This document shows, piece by piece, positions 18,961 through 27,757 of a stretch of 64,000 bases of DNA. The notes below the pieces were generated by a model. It was not told the origin of the DNA. It saw only the letters and a list, made by a program, of their open reading frames with translations, and did no database searches. The stretch is from positions 31,065-95,064 of the forward strand of contig JANJXG010000023.1 of assembly GCA_024709145.1 (NCBI GenBank), read 5' to 3'. Position 1 is the first letter of the stretch, and each line of letters starts with the position of its first letter. The translations under genes and the position numbers were made by a program. The DNA comes from Bacteroidales bacterium. GTDB lineage: Bacteria; Bacteroidota; Bacteroidia; Bacteroidales; F082.

Positions 18961-19989
18961 ATGAAAAAGTTTTGTGTTATCGTATTTCTTTTTGCCGTGT
19001 TTACTGCAAAAACTCAAACGCCCTCTGATTGCTCAATCCCCGCTGAATTAAGCACCTATTATGAGCGTGATATTAAAAACATGGCTCTCAGACGGATGGA
19101 TCAGCTTCAAAGCCCTGATCTCCAATTGATCCGAATTCCTTCTTCCTGGCAGGACACCATTGCCCGGGGCCTTGCAGCCATTCTTCAATCAGGCTTGCCT
19201 GAAGCCGATTCTGTATTCAATCGCTACTGCGTGCACGACAACACCAGTCCCATGCAAATTTATCAGGGTTTACTGATTCAGGTTGACCTGGCTTATCCCT
19301 GGACGCAGGCCTGGCAAAATCTCAACACCATTACCGGCAATCCATACATAGATACCCTAACAACAAGATACCATTTACAGCTCGTTCAATTCTTCGACTG
19401 GAGCTTTGCAGATTATGCCTTGCTCCATACCGACTCCCTTTGGAATGTGTATGCCCTCATTGATAGTTTAACGCTCGAACCGGGCGTTTTGAATGGTGAA
19501 CCTGATTATATTATCGGAACGGCAGGCAGAATAGAATATGATAAAATAGATGATATCCAGTATATTAACTTTTGGTTTCAGTTCAATGATTGCTTCGATG
19601 GCTGTGATAATTACCGAAAATGGAAATTTCGGGTAAACGAAGACTGTGAGGTTAATTACCTTGGTTTTGAAGACTTCGGAGTATTTGGTATCGAGCCTTT
19701 GCCCACACCATCAGATTGCGCTATCTATACCTTTCTGCCGGTTGTCAAGGCTCACAGAAAATTCAGCGTCTATCCAAATCCGGCTTCTCACTGGCTTTCG
19801 GTTAAAACGAACATTAGCATTGGTTATCCACAAGACTACGAAATACACGATTTTGCAGGCAAAATTGTTCAATCAGGGAGTCTTATCAATGAGGATCAAA
19901 AAATTTCCGTCTCAGCTTTAAGTCCGGGTGTCTATTCTTTTCATTTTTCAGTCAATAAACTGGCAGTTTCATTTGTGGTGATGGAATAA
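18961..19989 (+). CDS. T9SS cargo protein of unknown function
   Basis: 342 residues. It has a signal peptide (MKKFCVIVFLFAVFTAKTQ) and a C-terminal type A sorting domain beginning at FSVYPNPASHWL, with the usual GVYSFHF strand near the end. The middle 240 residues match no family I recognise. They are acidic, with cysteines in NDCFDGCDNYRKWKF that could form disulfides. It lies 91 bases after the M1 aminopeptidase gene on the same strand. Confidence 0.85.
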   Translation: MKKFCVIVFLFAVFTAKTQTPSDCSIPAELSTYYERDIKNMALRRMDQLQSPDLQLIRIPSSWQDTIARGLAAILQSGLPEADSVFNRYCVHDNTSPMQIYQGLLIQVDLAYPWTQAWQNLNTITGNPYIDTLTTRYHLQLVQFFDWSFADYALLHTDSLWNVYALIDSLTLEPGVLNGEPDYIIGTAGRIEYDKIDDIQYINFWFQFNDCFDGCDNYRKWKFRVNEDCEVNYLGFEDFGVFGIEPLPTPSDCAIYTFLPVVKAHRKFSVYPNPASHWLSVKTNISIGYPQDYEIHDFAGKIVQSGSLINEDQKISVSALSPGVYSFHFSVNKLAVSFVVME

Positions 19990-20072
19990 TCCGGCTACTG
20001 CTAAATTCTCACCAGGCAAATGTTGAACTTTTTTTCGTAAGTATTGTTTAAAAAGTATTAAAAGACAATACG

Positions 20073-22247
20073 ATGAGAAATCTTTTCTACACACTCACTG
20101 CAATACTGGCTTTCGCTACACCCATGATTCATGCCCAACAGTTTCCCTGGAATGCGTATTTTGGGGGTGAAGGAGCTGATTTTGTCACCGACATCAAACA
20201 AACAACCGACAATGGTTTCATCATTGCAGGCTATGGTGGCGAAAACAATTCAACGAAATATGCTGTTTTGCGCATCGATCAGTTTGGCGATCTGATGTGG
20301 CAGCAGCTAATCAACAAAGATAATTATGCTGAAAAGGCTTTCAATATTTTGATAACCGCCGAAAATGAATTCATTGTTGTTGGCAGTGCTACCTCAGGAA
20401 ACAGGCCCTGGCTTGTTAAACTGAATCAGGACGGCGAACTGATTTGGACAACCACCTGGACTGATCAGGCTCCATTCAATTCGGCACTATTGTCACGTGG
20501 CACTTTGCTTCCTGATGGTCGCATCGTTGTTATCGGAGCCGAAGGTCAGTATGGTTTGCAGCCCAATATGTTTCTGGTTGCTGCTGATGGCCAACTGATC
20601 GAACAGCGAAGTCTTGTGCCGGTAGTGCCTCCGGGCTGGCTGGCCGGAACCTTTGTAAATCACATAGAGTCAACAGCCGACGGTGGTTTCATCCTCACCG
20701 GTTCTGCCGGAAGTGGCACCGCTTCCAGAGCCTTTCTATGGAAATTTGATGCTTCAGCCGACTCTACCTGGGTGCAACACTACACCAACTCTGAAGCCTG
20801 GATGAGGTCGGCCGAACATGTTACACAACTTGCTGATGGCGGTTACCTGCTCACCGGCATCGATGCTCCCAACGGAAACAACAGTTGTGTAATCCGAACC
20901 GACAGTCAGGGCAATTTTATGTGGTACAAATCCTATCCCGACACTGTTTATTCGCAGGCAACAGCCGGGATTGAAAATCAGCAAGGACAGTTTTGGATTA
21001 CCGAAAAACGATACGACGGTGTAGGAACTCCCTTTTTTCAATCGGCCATGCTCACAACTGATGCCTCGGGAAATCTGATCTCCCGAACTGCCATTATGGC
21101 TTCCGATTCTTCAACCGCCATCACCAATCTGGTTAAAACAAGCGACGGTGGATTTGTTGCCGCTGGTGAAATAAACGAATATCTTGCTGTGAACGAACAG
21201 GATCTGTTTGTTCTGAAGTCTGATGCCCTGGGAAATATTGCCGGAGTAGTACTCGACTACGTCTGGCCGGGTGATGTAAATTACGATGGCAATGTTGACA
21301 TGGACGACCTGATGATTTTGGGATTAACTGCCGGGGCTTCCGGTCCGCCGCGTTGGAATGCCAGCATCGACTGGACACCTCAGTATGTTACCGACTGGGC
21401 TGATACAGTTGTGACTGGCGTGAACTTTAAACATGCTGACACCGATGGGAATGGTCTGGTTACCATCGATGATACCCTGGCTATTTCGGTCAATTATGGA
21501 CAGACTCACCTCAACTTAAAAGCATCCGATCAAGCCAAAATCTCAGGAAACGATTTATTTCTTGATGCATCTCAGGCCACGCTTACTGATGATCAAACAG
21601 TTCAGATTCCCGTTATATTGGGTAGGGCAGATGCTCCGGTTAGTAACCTCTATGGTCTTCGCTTCAGCCTGTCAGCCGATAGTAACTTTGTGCTGCCAAC
21701 ATCTTTCCACATAGACTTTACGGGAAATTGGATTGGCGAACTTTCGGTGAACACATGGGCAATTCAACAAAGGGTGAATAACCAGTGGAATGATTTTGGA
21801 ATAACGCGTACCGACCAGGTAATGAATGCAGGTTTTGGCTACCTGGGCTTACTCACATTTAAACTTCGTGAACCATTGTTACCAGGCCAGATGCTGAACC
21901 TGCAGCTTTTGATTTCAAATCTGAAAGCTCATCAGCTTAACCTGGAAACCATCCCGCTTCTTGCCGGAAACAACGACATTACCCTAACCAATAGCCTCAC
22001 TGCCATCAACGCTCCAAGGCAACAAAAAATCAGCCTAAGCCCCAATCCATCCAGCGGGAATTTCAAAATCTGCCACTTATCCGCGGGTGATGAAGTAAGA
22101 ATTTACACTGCCTCATCACAACTTGCAGGCACCTGGCTTGCCAACGATTCATGCCTGACGGTATCACTTGAAAAAACCGGTATTTACCTGATTGAAATAA
22201 GGAACCACCAAAAAGTTGAAATACTTAAAGTCGTAATCAGCAGGTAG
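20073..22247 (+). CDS. T9SS cargo protein with beta-propeller and dockerin-like domains
   Basis: 724 residues. After a signal peptide (cut near IHAQ) come repeated blade motifs of the type TTDNGFIIAGYG, TADGGFILTGSAG, LADGGYLLTGIDA and TSDGGFVAAGEI, giving a beta-propeller of about 380 residues. A dockerin-like module with two calcium loops follows (GDVNYDGNVDMDDLMILG and ADTDGNGLVTIDDTLAISVN). Then there is a cohesin-like beta-sandwich segment and a type A sorting domain (LSPNPSSGNFKI). Its role is probably surface adhesion or scaffolding. The dockerin partner is not evident in the window. Confidence 0.87.
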   Translation: MRNLFYTLTAILAFATPMIHAQQFPWNAYFGGEGADFVTDIKQTTDNGFIIAGYGGENNSTKYAVLRIDQFGDLMWQQLINKDNYAEKAFNILITAENEFIVVGSATSGNRPWLVKLNQDGELIWTTTWTDQAPFNSALLSRGTLLPDGRIVVIGAEGQYGLQPNMFLVAADGQLIEQRSLVPVVPPGWLAGTFVNHIESTADGGFILTGSAGSGTASRAFLWKFDASADSTWVQHYTNSEAWMRSAEHVTQLADGGYLLTGIDAPNGNNSCVIRTDSQGNFMWYKSYPDTVYSQATAGIENQQGQFWITEKRYDGVGTPFFQSAMLTTDASGNLISRTAIMASDSSTAITNLVKTSDGGFVAAGEINEYLAVNEQDLFVLKSDALGNIAGVVLDYVWPGDVNYDGNVDMDDLMILGLTAGASGPPRWNASIDWTPQYVTDWADTVVTGVNFKHADTDGNGLVTIDDTLAISVNYGQTHLNLKASDQAKISGNDLFLDASQATLTDDQTVQIPVILGRADAPVSNLYGLRFSLSADSNFVLPTSFHIDFTGNWIGELSVNTWAIQQRVNNQWNDFGITRTDQVMNAGFGYLGLLTFKLREPLLPGQMLNLQLLISNLKAHQLNLETIPLLAGNNDITLTNSLTAINAPRQQKISLSPNPSSGNFKICHLSAGDEVRIYTASSQLAGTWLANDSCLTVSLEKTGIYLIEIRNHQKVEILKVVISR

Positions 22248-22273
22248 TTGTAAATTGTTCGCCGAGGCTTATT

Positions 22274-23713
22274 CTAAGGATATTCAACCCAGATAACGGA
22301 ATTGCTCTCTCCATATTCGTTTTCTTCCCAAAGTGGATTTGCCTCATCAGGAATCCACTTTCCGTCAACTATAAATTTGTAACTATATCTTCCGGGAGGA
22401 AGATACAGCGCTAATTGCCAGCTTCCATTCCTGAATGTCATAGGATAGCCTTCGTGTGACCATCGGTTAAAACTTCCGCTCAAACGGATCGTTTTTGCAT
22501 TGGCATATCCATCCAGTTTGAATAGTTTATTGGGCTTAAAAGAAATAAAGGAATTGGCGTATTCTCCGGTTCCGACTTTATCAGGATTTGCCGGATCGGT
22601 TATCCACTGCCCGTCAACGATATATTTGTATTCATAATACCCTGGAGCCAGATGATAAGCTATCTTCCATCCGTCAGCAATTTGATCCATGGCTAATTCC
22701 TTGGTATTCCATCCATTAAAACTTCCCGATAGGTAAACTTCCTTTGCCTGCCTGAATCCTTTAAGGTGAAAAACCAGGGTGTCGCCCAAGCCAAGAAAAG
22801 AATTCAGATTACCCCTGCCATCAGGTCGAATGATCCGGTTTTCAGGATCATTCATCCAGACACCATCCACAATAAATTTGTAGGCATGGGTTCCTTCCTT
22901 CAAGTAAAGTGGTAGTTCCCAGCCATACTCAGTTTTTTTCATTTTCAGTGAATGGTCGTGCCAGTTGTTGAAACTGCCGGCCACCATCACCATTTTTGCT
23001 TCGGTATAGCCTTTAAGTTTAAAAGTAAAATTGGGGCAGTAAACCACCGAATTGTAGCCGTTGTTGCCATCACGCTCCTTGTTATTGTTGAAAGGATCAG
23101 TATACCAACGCCCATCAACAACAAATTTGTAGGTGTATTTTCCAACCGGCAACGGCAAACACAGAGTCCAGCCTTTACCGGTAAACTGCATGGGCGTGGA
23201 GATTGTACTCCAGTTGTTGAATGTACCTGCGATAAACACTTTGGAGGATTTTTCGAAACCGGCCAAAAAGAAACAGGCTCTTCCTTTCAGATACCGGAAT
23301 GCTTGATCGCTGTTGAAACTATTACCACCGGAAACTAAAATATCTGGTTTTATATCAGCTAATTGTGTGTCATGATAGGTTTCATTCAAAATCAACATAC
23401 GGCTAATTTTGCCATCGGTTGTATCCCTTTGTAGTTCTTGCGACAAAACAACAAACTGATCGTTGTTGCGATGCAGTTTCCAGGCTGTGTGGGTATTAAA
23501 ATAGTCAAAATTCCTGTTGAAAAGCTGCTTTACCATCACACTGTCAAGATCGTAAAGTGAAGAAAATTCTGCCTGCTGCTGCTTGTTCCACTCAAGGTTT
23601 ACCTTCAACACAAACTTGCCGTCGAGCAGGCTGCCTGCTTCGGCGGGATCTTGCTGTCCATGGCAATGAACAGCAGCAGCTATCAGCAAAAAGATACAGA
23701 TCAACGTTTTCAT
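22274..23713 (-). CDS. Exported protein with four tandem glycogen-binding (CBM48-like) modules
   Basis: 479 residues. It has a signal peptide (MKTLICIFLLIAAAVHCHG), a 130-residue N-terminal region, then four repeats of about 80 residues. Each has the AMPK/isoamylase-type carbohydrate-binding pattern V-x-x-x-G-[ST]-F-N-x-W ... G-W-x-x-x-[LY]-x-L ... Y-x-Y-K-[FY]-[IV]-V-D-G-x-W-x-x-D-P. The repeats are FIAGTFNNW, MVAGSFNNW, YLSGSFNGW and RLSGSFNRW. No catalytic domain is visible, so it is probably a periplasmic or surface glucan-binding protein. It is translationally coupled (4-base overlap) to the retropepsin-like gene upstream. Confidence 0.86.
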   Translation of the reverse strand: MKTLICIFLLIAAAVHCHGQQDPAEAGSLLDGKFVLKVNLEWNKQQQAEFSSLYDLDSVMVKQLFNRNFDYFNTHTAWKLHRNNDQFVVLSQELQRDTTDGKISRMLILNETYHDTQLADIKPDILVSGGNSFNSDQAFRYLKGRACFFLAGFEKSSKVFIAGTFNNWSTISTPMQFTGKGWTLCLPLPVGKYTYKFVVDGRWYTDPFNNNKERDGNNGYNSVVYCPNFTFKLKGYTEAKMVMVAGSFNNWHDHSLKMKKTEYGWELPLYLKEGTHAYKFIVDGVWMNDPENRIIRPDGRGNLNSFLGLGDTLVFHLKGFRQAKEVYLSGSFNGWNTKELAMDQIADGWKIAYHLAPGYYEYKYIVDGQWITDPANPDKVGTGEYANSFISFKPNKLFKLDGYANAKTIRLSGSFNRWSHEGYPMTFRNGSWQLALYLPPGRYSYKFIVDGKWIPDEANPLWEENEYGESNSVIWVEYP

Positions 23714-24702
23714 TCTTTCTCGTTTTTGTGAAAACAGATACCCAGTTCATCATTTTTCAAATCAAAATAGAATACCCCCTTTTCAAAGAAATCACAACCC
23801 AGCATCCCATCAATCGGCATTCCATAGGAGTGGGCCATGGCGCTCAAACTTGTCACCAATGCGGGCATTCCGTTGATTTGATGACCTTCCACCGAGAAAT
23901 CGTTCATCACACCGTGAAAAACATCCACTTTTTGCTGACCAACGCCTCGAAGGGTCGACCTGCGGTTGATGGTAACGGTATTGAGAACTTTGTCGGGTAG
24001 CTGATTGCTCAGAACATTCGACTCTGCGCCGGTATCGAGGCAAAAGACCAGGGACTTGCGGTTGATCTTTGCTTCGATGAACAAAACACTCGATGTGTTG
24101 CGCATGCTGAGCGACAAATCACAGACTGGTCGTGGAGCCGGATTGAGTCTTTTACCACTTTTGTCACGTCTGTGGAGTTCCAACACATTGTTTTTTAGAT
24201 CCATTACAATTTCAAAATCACGCAAAAATGAAAGCCCGAAAAAGCCAAGAATTTTAACCTTTCTGGCCGATTCGAGGTGTCCCAAATCTGTCATATCAGC
24301 TTCAAAATTTTCGTAAAAGACATCGGAAAGCCGCATTTTTTTAATGCTTGATTTTGTGATAGCGCCCACCGAACCTGTAATACCTCCCGATACCTGACCG
24401 CTAACACGACGCGAAGTCCTGAAATACATGCTGTTCAGTACCAGACCCATCGATCCGGAATCCAGTATCAAATTACCCTGTATACTGTCGATCACGGCAT
24501 CTATTAAGATCAGCTTGCCGGCCCGTTTCAATGGAATCACAATCGACTCAAAATCGGCCTGAGCTCTTAGTTGATCGGGTATCGGCATTTTAGGTTTTAT
24601 GTAAGCAGGCAAGCGCATCGGCTCATGCTCCTCTTTCATCAGGCCCTGGCCGGGTGGAAGAATTATCAACAAAAAAAAGGCAAAAAAAATGGCTTTTTTC
24701 AT
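23710..24702 (-). CDS. Exported retropepsin-like aspartic protease
   Basis: 330 residues with an N-terminal hydrophobic signal (AIFFAFFLLIILPPG). Two aspartic protease lobes are visible: LILDSGSMGLVLN at about residue 78 and FCLDTGAESNVLS at about residue 223, each with the D-[ST]-G catalytic triplet. Further flap and loop segments are GSVGAITKSSI and the C-terminal MPIDGMLGCDFFEKG, which fits the single-chain two-lobe form of retropepsin-like proteases. It probably cleaves an envelope or exported protein; the target is unknown. Its stop overlaps the start of the glycogen-binding-module gene by 4 bases, so the two are likely expressed together. Confidence 0.82.
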   Translation of the reverse strand: MKKAIFFAFFLLIILPPGQGLMKEEHEPMRLPAYIKPKMPIPDQLRAQADFESIVIPLKRAGKLILIDAVIDSIQGNLILDSGSMGLVLNSMYFRTSRRVSGQVSGGITGSVGAITKSSIKKMRLSDVFYENFEADMTDLGHLESARKVKILGFFGLSFLRDFEIVMDLKNNVLELHRRDKSGKRLNPAPRPVCDLSLSMRNTSSVLFIEAKINRKSLVFCLDTGAESNVLSNQLPDKVLNTVTINRRSTLRGVGQQKVDVFHGVMNDFSVEGHQINGMPALVTSLSAMAHSYGMPIDGMLGCDFFEKGVFYFDLKNDELGICFHKNEKE

Positions 24703-24795
24703 TCAAATGAGCATGTGTAATCTGTCAACGCAAAAATAAATGATTCAGTACGAAAGTCAGACATTATTTCCACCAAAGGTCCTTTTTGCCTTCTT

Positions 24796-24826
24796 TTGCA
24801 GCATCAATGCACTTATCGTACCTTTG
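24796..24826 (+). promoter_or_regulatory. Bacteroidota-type promoter of gltX
   Basis: A -33 element (TTTTG, ending 24798) is followed by 20 bases and a perfect -7 element TACCTTTG (24819-24826), matching TTTG-N19/20-TAnnTTTG. Transcription should start near 24831, about 17 bases before the gltX ATG. Confidence 0.7.
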
Positions 24827-24847
24827 CACCGCAATAATCATTCACTT

Positions 24848-26383
24848 ATGAATCCGAAAATCAGGGTGCGCTTTGCACCAAGCCCGACAGGTCCTCTTCA
24901 TATCGGGGGCGTCCGAACTGCCCTTTACAACTTTCTTTTTGCCCGAAAACATGGTGGCACCATGATTCTTCGCATCGAAGACACCGATCAGGGACGCTTT
25001 GTTCCGGGTGCTGAGGAGTATATCATCAGTTCGCTGGCATGGTGTGGGATTCATTTCGACGAAAGTATTTCGGTTGGTGGCCCCCATGCTCCTTACCGGC
25101 AAAGCGACAGAAAGCCACTTTACAAACAGTACAGCGACTTGCTGCTTAACGCTGGTCATGCTTATTATGCCTTCGATACTCCCGAAGAACTCGAGATGCT
25201 GCGTAAGGAAGCAGAAGAAAGCAAGCAAACGTTTACATACAACGCTGTTACAAGAAAAAAGCTTCGTAACAGCTTAACAATGAATCCTCAAGAGGTGGAA
25301 AAAATGATAGGAGAGGGAATTCCTTTCGTGGTTAGGTTCCTGATTCCCGAAAATACCGAGGTCGTGATGGAAGACATCATCCGCGGCAAAGTGGTGGTAA
25401 AAACCGAAACTCTCGATGATAAAGTGCTTTACAAATCTGACGGCATGCCTACCTATCACCTGGCCAATATCGTGGATGATCACCTGATGGAGATCAGCCA
25501 TGTAATCAGAGGTGAGGAATGGTTGCCTTCACTTCCACTGCATATACTTCTTTATCAAGCCTTTGGTTGGGAGGCACCTCAGTTTGCACACCTTCCATTG
25601 CTGCTTAAACCCGATGGTAATGGTAAACTCAGCAAACGTGATGGTGACCGTTTGGGATTTCCCGTGTTTCCGCTTCAATGGGTCGACCCGAAAACCGGCG
25701 AAACATCCTCAGGCTACCGCGAATCAGGTTATTTCCCCGATGCCTTTGTAAACATGCTCGCCCTCCTGGGCTGGAATCCCGGAACAGAACAAGAGCTATT
25801 CAACATGGAAGAGCTCATCACCGCATTCTCGCTCGAAAGGGTTGGTAAAGCGGGTTCAAAATTTGATCCGGAAAAAACAAAATGGTTTAATCACCAATAT
25901 CTCCTCCGGAAAAGTGATGAGGAGCTTGCGCTGTCACTCAAGACTTTGCTCGCCGATAAGGGCATCGAGGCTGAGTTAAAACAACTTACAAAGGTGGTTG
26001 CGTTGTTGAAAGACAGGGTTAATTTTGTACACGAAATCTGGAATGAAGGACAGTTCTTTTTCGAAGCCCCGCTGACCTATGACGAACAAGTGATCAAAAA
26101 AAGGTGGAAAGACGACAGTCCGGCAATCATGCAGTCGCTCGCGCTGATGCTTCAAGACGTTCATGACTTCAACCCTGAAAGCATCGATGCTGCCATTAAA
26201 CAATGGCTCGAAGTGAATGGCTTTGGCATGGGCGCTGTGATGAATGCTCTCAGGCTATTGCTCGTGGGCGCAGCCAAAGGACCTCATCTGGCCGACATTA
26301 TGTCGGTAATTGGTAAAGAAGAAAGCCTTCGCAGAATTAAAAATGGTATTGAAGCCATAAATAATCAACAAATCAATTCCTGA
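24848..26383 (+). CDS. gltX: Glutamate--tRNA ligase
   Basis: 511 residues from the ATG giving [21 protein letters not shown]; the open frame extends upstream but without conserved sequence. The class I HIGH motif is PLHIGG, and the KMSKS-type loop reads [10 protein letters not shown]. Between them are the catalytic core segments RIEDTDQGR and [23 protein letters not shown]. The C-terminal helical anticodon domain is complete. It charges tRNA-Glu (and possibly tRNA-Gln in organisms using GatCAB). folB follows after 3 bases. Confidence 0.97.
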   Translation: MNPKIRVRFAPSPTGPLHIGGVRTALYNFLFARKHGGTMILRIEDTDQGRFVPGAEEYIISSLAWCGIHFDESISVGGPHAPYRQSDRKPLYKQYSDLLLNAGHAYYAFDTPEELEMLRKEAEESKQTFTYNAVTRKKLRNSLTMNPQEVEKMIGEGIPFVVRFLIPENTEVVMEDIIRGKVVVKTETLDDKVLYKSDGMPTYHLANIVDDHLMEISHVIRGEEWLPSLPLHILLYQAFGWEAPQFAHLPLLLKPDGNGKLSKRDGDRLGFPVFPLQWVDPKTGETSSGYRESGYFPDAFVNMLALLGWNPGTEQELFNMEELITAFSLERVGKAGSKFDPEKTKWFNHQYLLRKSDEELALSLKTLLADKGIEAELKQLTKVVALLKDRVNFVHEIWNEGQFFFEAPLTYDEQVIKKRWKDDSPAIMQSLALMLQDVHDFNPESIDAAIKQWLEVNGFGMGAVMNALRLLLVGAAKGPHLADIMSVIGKEESLRRIKNGIEAINNQQINS

Positions 26384-26386
26384 GCT

Positions 26387-26737
26387 ATGTCAACAATTTC
26401 GATTGAGGGAATGGAATTTTATGCTTACCATGGCCATTTTGCTGAAGAACAACTCATCGGAACATGGTTTGTGGTTGATTTGTTTCTTACGACGGATACA
26501 TCAAAGGCAGAAATATCTGACAGTCTGAACGATACAGTGAATTACCTCGAAGTTTATCAGGTAGTTAAAAAAGAAATGGAAGTCAACTCCAAACTGCTTG
26601 AACATGTTGGAAAACGAATTTTGACAGCCGTAAAACACCATTTTCCTGCTGTTGAAAAAGCACACATTAAAGTTCGGAAAATGAATCCGCCTTTGGGTGG
26701 AAAAATGGATTTTGTGAGCCTGAGCCTTGAAGCCTAA
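26387..26737 (+). CDS. folB: Dihydroneopterin aldolase
   Basis: 116 residues with the FolB outline. The start is ISIEGMEFYAYHGHFAEEQLIGTWF, with the Y-x-Y-H-G substrate segment and the conserved catalytic tyrosine/histidine region; DTVNYLEVYQVV follows, then the conserved glutamate/lysine region AHIKVRKMNPPLGG. It converts 7,8-dihydroneopterin to 6-hydroxymethyl-7,8-dihydropterin plus glycolaldehyde in folate synthesis. It lies 3 bases after gltX, so the two are co-transcribed. Confidence 0.93.
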   Translation: MSTISIEGMEFYAYHGHFAEEQLIGTWFVVDLFLTTDTSKAEISDSLNDTVNYLEVYQVVKKEMEVNSKLLEHVGKRILTAVKHHFPAVEKAHIKVRKMNPPLGGKMDFVSLSLEA

Positions 26738-26939
26738 ACTACTCCTCGTTGATCCGGACCGCTGTCCTCGTTGCGGTGCTGCTTTTTATTGCAGTAAATC
26801 GGGAAAGTGCTGGTGTTTTGAAATCAATACCAGCATTTCGTTGCTTGAAGAAATTCAACGTCAGTACAGCAGTTGTCTTTGCCCTGTTTGCCTGCATGAG
26901 CTCAACGAAAAAAGCAAGCGAAAGGATTTGGAGGGATAA
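26727..26939 (+). CDS. Small cysteine-rich CWC-type protein
   Basis: 70 residues. The frame can start at a TTG that overlaps the 3' end of folB by 11 bases. It has four Cys pairs or singles arranged as CPRCGAAFYCSKSGKCWCFE and, after a 20-residue linker, CLCPVC. This is the layout of the Cys_rich_CWC family (named after the C-W-C triplet), a probable zinc-binding module of unknown role. No ATG is available before the first Cys, so the TTG start is an assumption. Confidence 0.7.
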   Translation: MKPKLLLVDPDRCPRCGAAFYCSKSGKCWCFEINTSISLLEEIQRQYSSCLCPVCLHELNEKSKRKDLEG

Positions 26940-26958
26940 CTGAATTTGGTTATCTTTG
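26927..26958 (+). promoter_or_regulatory. Bacteroidota-type promoter of tRNA-Cys
   Basis: TTTG (26927-26930), 20 bases, then a perfect TATCTTTG (26951-26958) gives full agreement with the phylum consensus. The start of transcription would be about 26963, 13 bases upstream of the tRNA. It overlaps the last codons of the CWC gene. Confidence 0.75.
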
Positions 26959-26975
26959 CAGCCCGAAAAAATACT

Positions 26976-27046
26976 GGTCTCGTGGCCGAGTGGCTAGGCA
27001 GCGGTCTGCAAAACCGTGTACAGCGGTTCGAATCCGCTCGAGACCT
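26976..27046 (+). tRNA. tRNA-Cys (GCA)
   Basis: 71 nucleotides. The acceptor stem GGTCTCG pairs with CGAGACC. The anticodon stem GCGGT/ACCGT encloses the loop CTGCAAA with anticodon GCA (27008-27010), and the T-loop GGTTCGAATCC is standard. CCA is encoded directly after the discriminator T (27047-27049). Confidence 0.95.
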
Positions 27047-27060
27047 CCAAATAAAGAAAA

Positions 27061-27088
27061 ACCTGACAGATGTGTCAGGTTTTTTTTT
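27061..27088. terminator. Bidirectional terminator between two tRNA genes
   Basis: An 8-bp stem ACCTGACA/TGTCAGGT with a GATG loop, flanked by A-rich sequence on the left and an 8-T run on the right. It can end tRNA-Cys transcription rightward. Leftward, it stops transcripts from tRNA-Thr less strongly. Confidence 0.85.
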
Positions 27089-27089
27089 G

Positions 27090-27162
27090 AGCCTTCCACG
27101 GGACTCGAACCCGCGACCTGCTCATTACGAGTGAGCTGCTCTACCGACTGAGCTAAGAAGGC
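27090..27162 (-). tRNA. tRNA-Thr (CGT)
   Basis: 73 nucleotides on the minus strand. The acceptor GCCTTCT pairs with GGAAGGC through one G-U. The D-arm is TTAGCTCAGTCGGTAGAGCA, and the anticodon stem GCTCA/TGAGC encloses CTCGTAA with anticodon CGT (complement of 27127-27129), reading ACG. The T-arm GCGGGTTCGAGTCCCGT is canonical. CCA is not encoded. It faces tRNA-Cys head-on. Confidence 0.95.
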
Positions 27163-27262
27163 TTTTGAGGGCGCAAAATTAACTTTTTCAATCAATAATC
27201 CACCAACCAAAATCGTAAAAAATGGCTTTTTGATTTATCTTTGTTTTTCAAATAATGCGCGA

Positions 27263-27757
27263 ATGAATCAACACAAAAGCCACAGAATCCTTTTTGTATG
27301 CCTCGGAAACATTTGCCGTTCCCCGGCAGCAGAAGCTGTTTTCAAAGCCAAAGCCAAACTTCAGGGTATTGACGTTTTTGTTGATTCTGCAGGTACTTCG
27401 GCCTGGCATCAGGGCGAAAAGGCTGATTCGCGTATGCGACAGGCTGCTGCTGCCAGAGGCTATCAAATCACAAGTTTTTCAAGACCTTTTAACAGAAATG
27501 ATTTTCAAAACTTCGATCTGATTGTTGCGATGGATGATCTTAATTTTGACGATCTGAAAGAGAAAGCCCTCACTTCTGAGGAGGATCAAAAAATTGTCAG
27601 AATGCGTGACTTCCTGCGCCATCATCGCTCCGATCACATACCTGATCCTTATTATGGCGGTGCTGATGGTTTTAATCTGGTTATAGATTTACTTGAAGAT
27701 GCCTCCGAAGGACTTCTGAAAGTAATTACTTCACCCGCCCGGGATTCTGTGCAATAA
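27263..27757 (+). CDS. Low molecular weight protein-tyrosine phosphatase
   Basis: 164 residues from the ATG at MNQHKSHRILFV; the open frame starts 11 codons earlier at a TTG. The P-loop is VCLGNICRSP (C-x5-R-S), with the general-acid loop PDPYYGG near residue 130. It dephosphorylates protein tyrosine (or possibly arginine) residues and often pairs with BY-kinases in capsule export. A TATCTTTG -7 box lies at 27236-27243, but no good -33 was found. The 3' end overlaps the convergent ruvC by 32 bases. Confidence 0.92.
   Translation: MNQHKSHRILFVCLGNICRSPAAEAVFKAKAKLQGIDVFVDSAGTSAWHQGEKADSRMRQAAAARGYQITSFSRPFNRNDFQNFDLIVAMDDLNFDDLKEKALTSEEDQKIVRMRDFLRHHRSDHIPDPYYGGADGFNLVIDLLEDASEGLLKVITSPARDSVQ

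Noticed and set aside
24664..24672. A single TTATCAACA in the retropepsin gene
   Set aside because: An isolated box in coding sequence is expected by chance; the same applies to 37638-37646 and 49511-49519.
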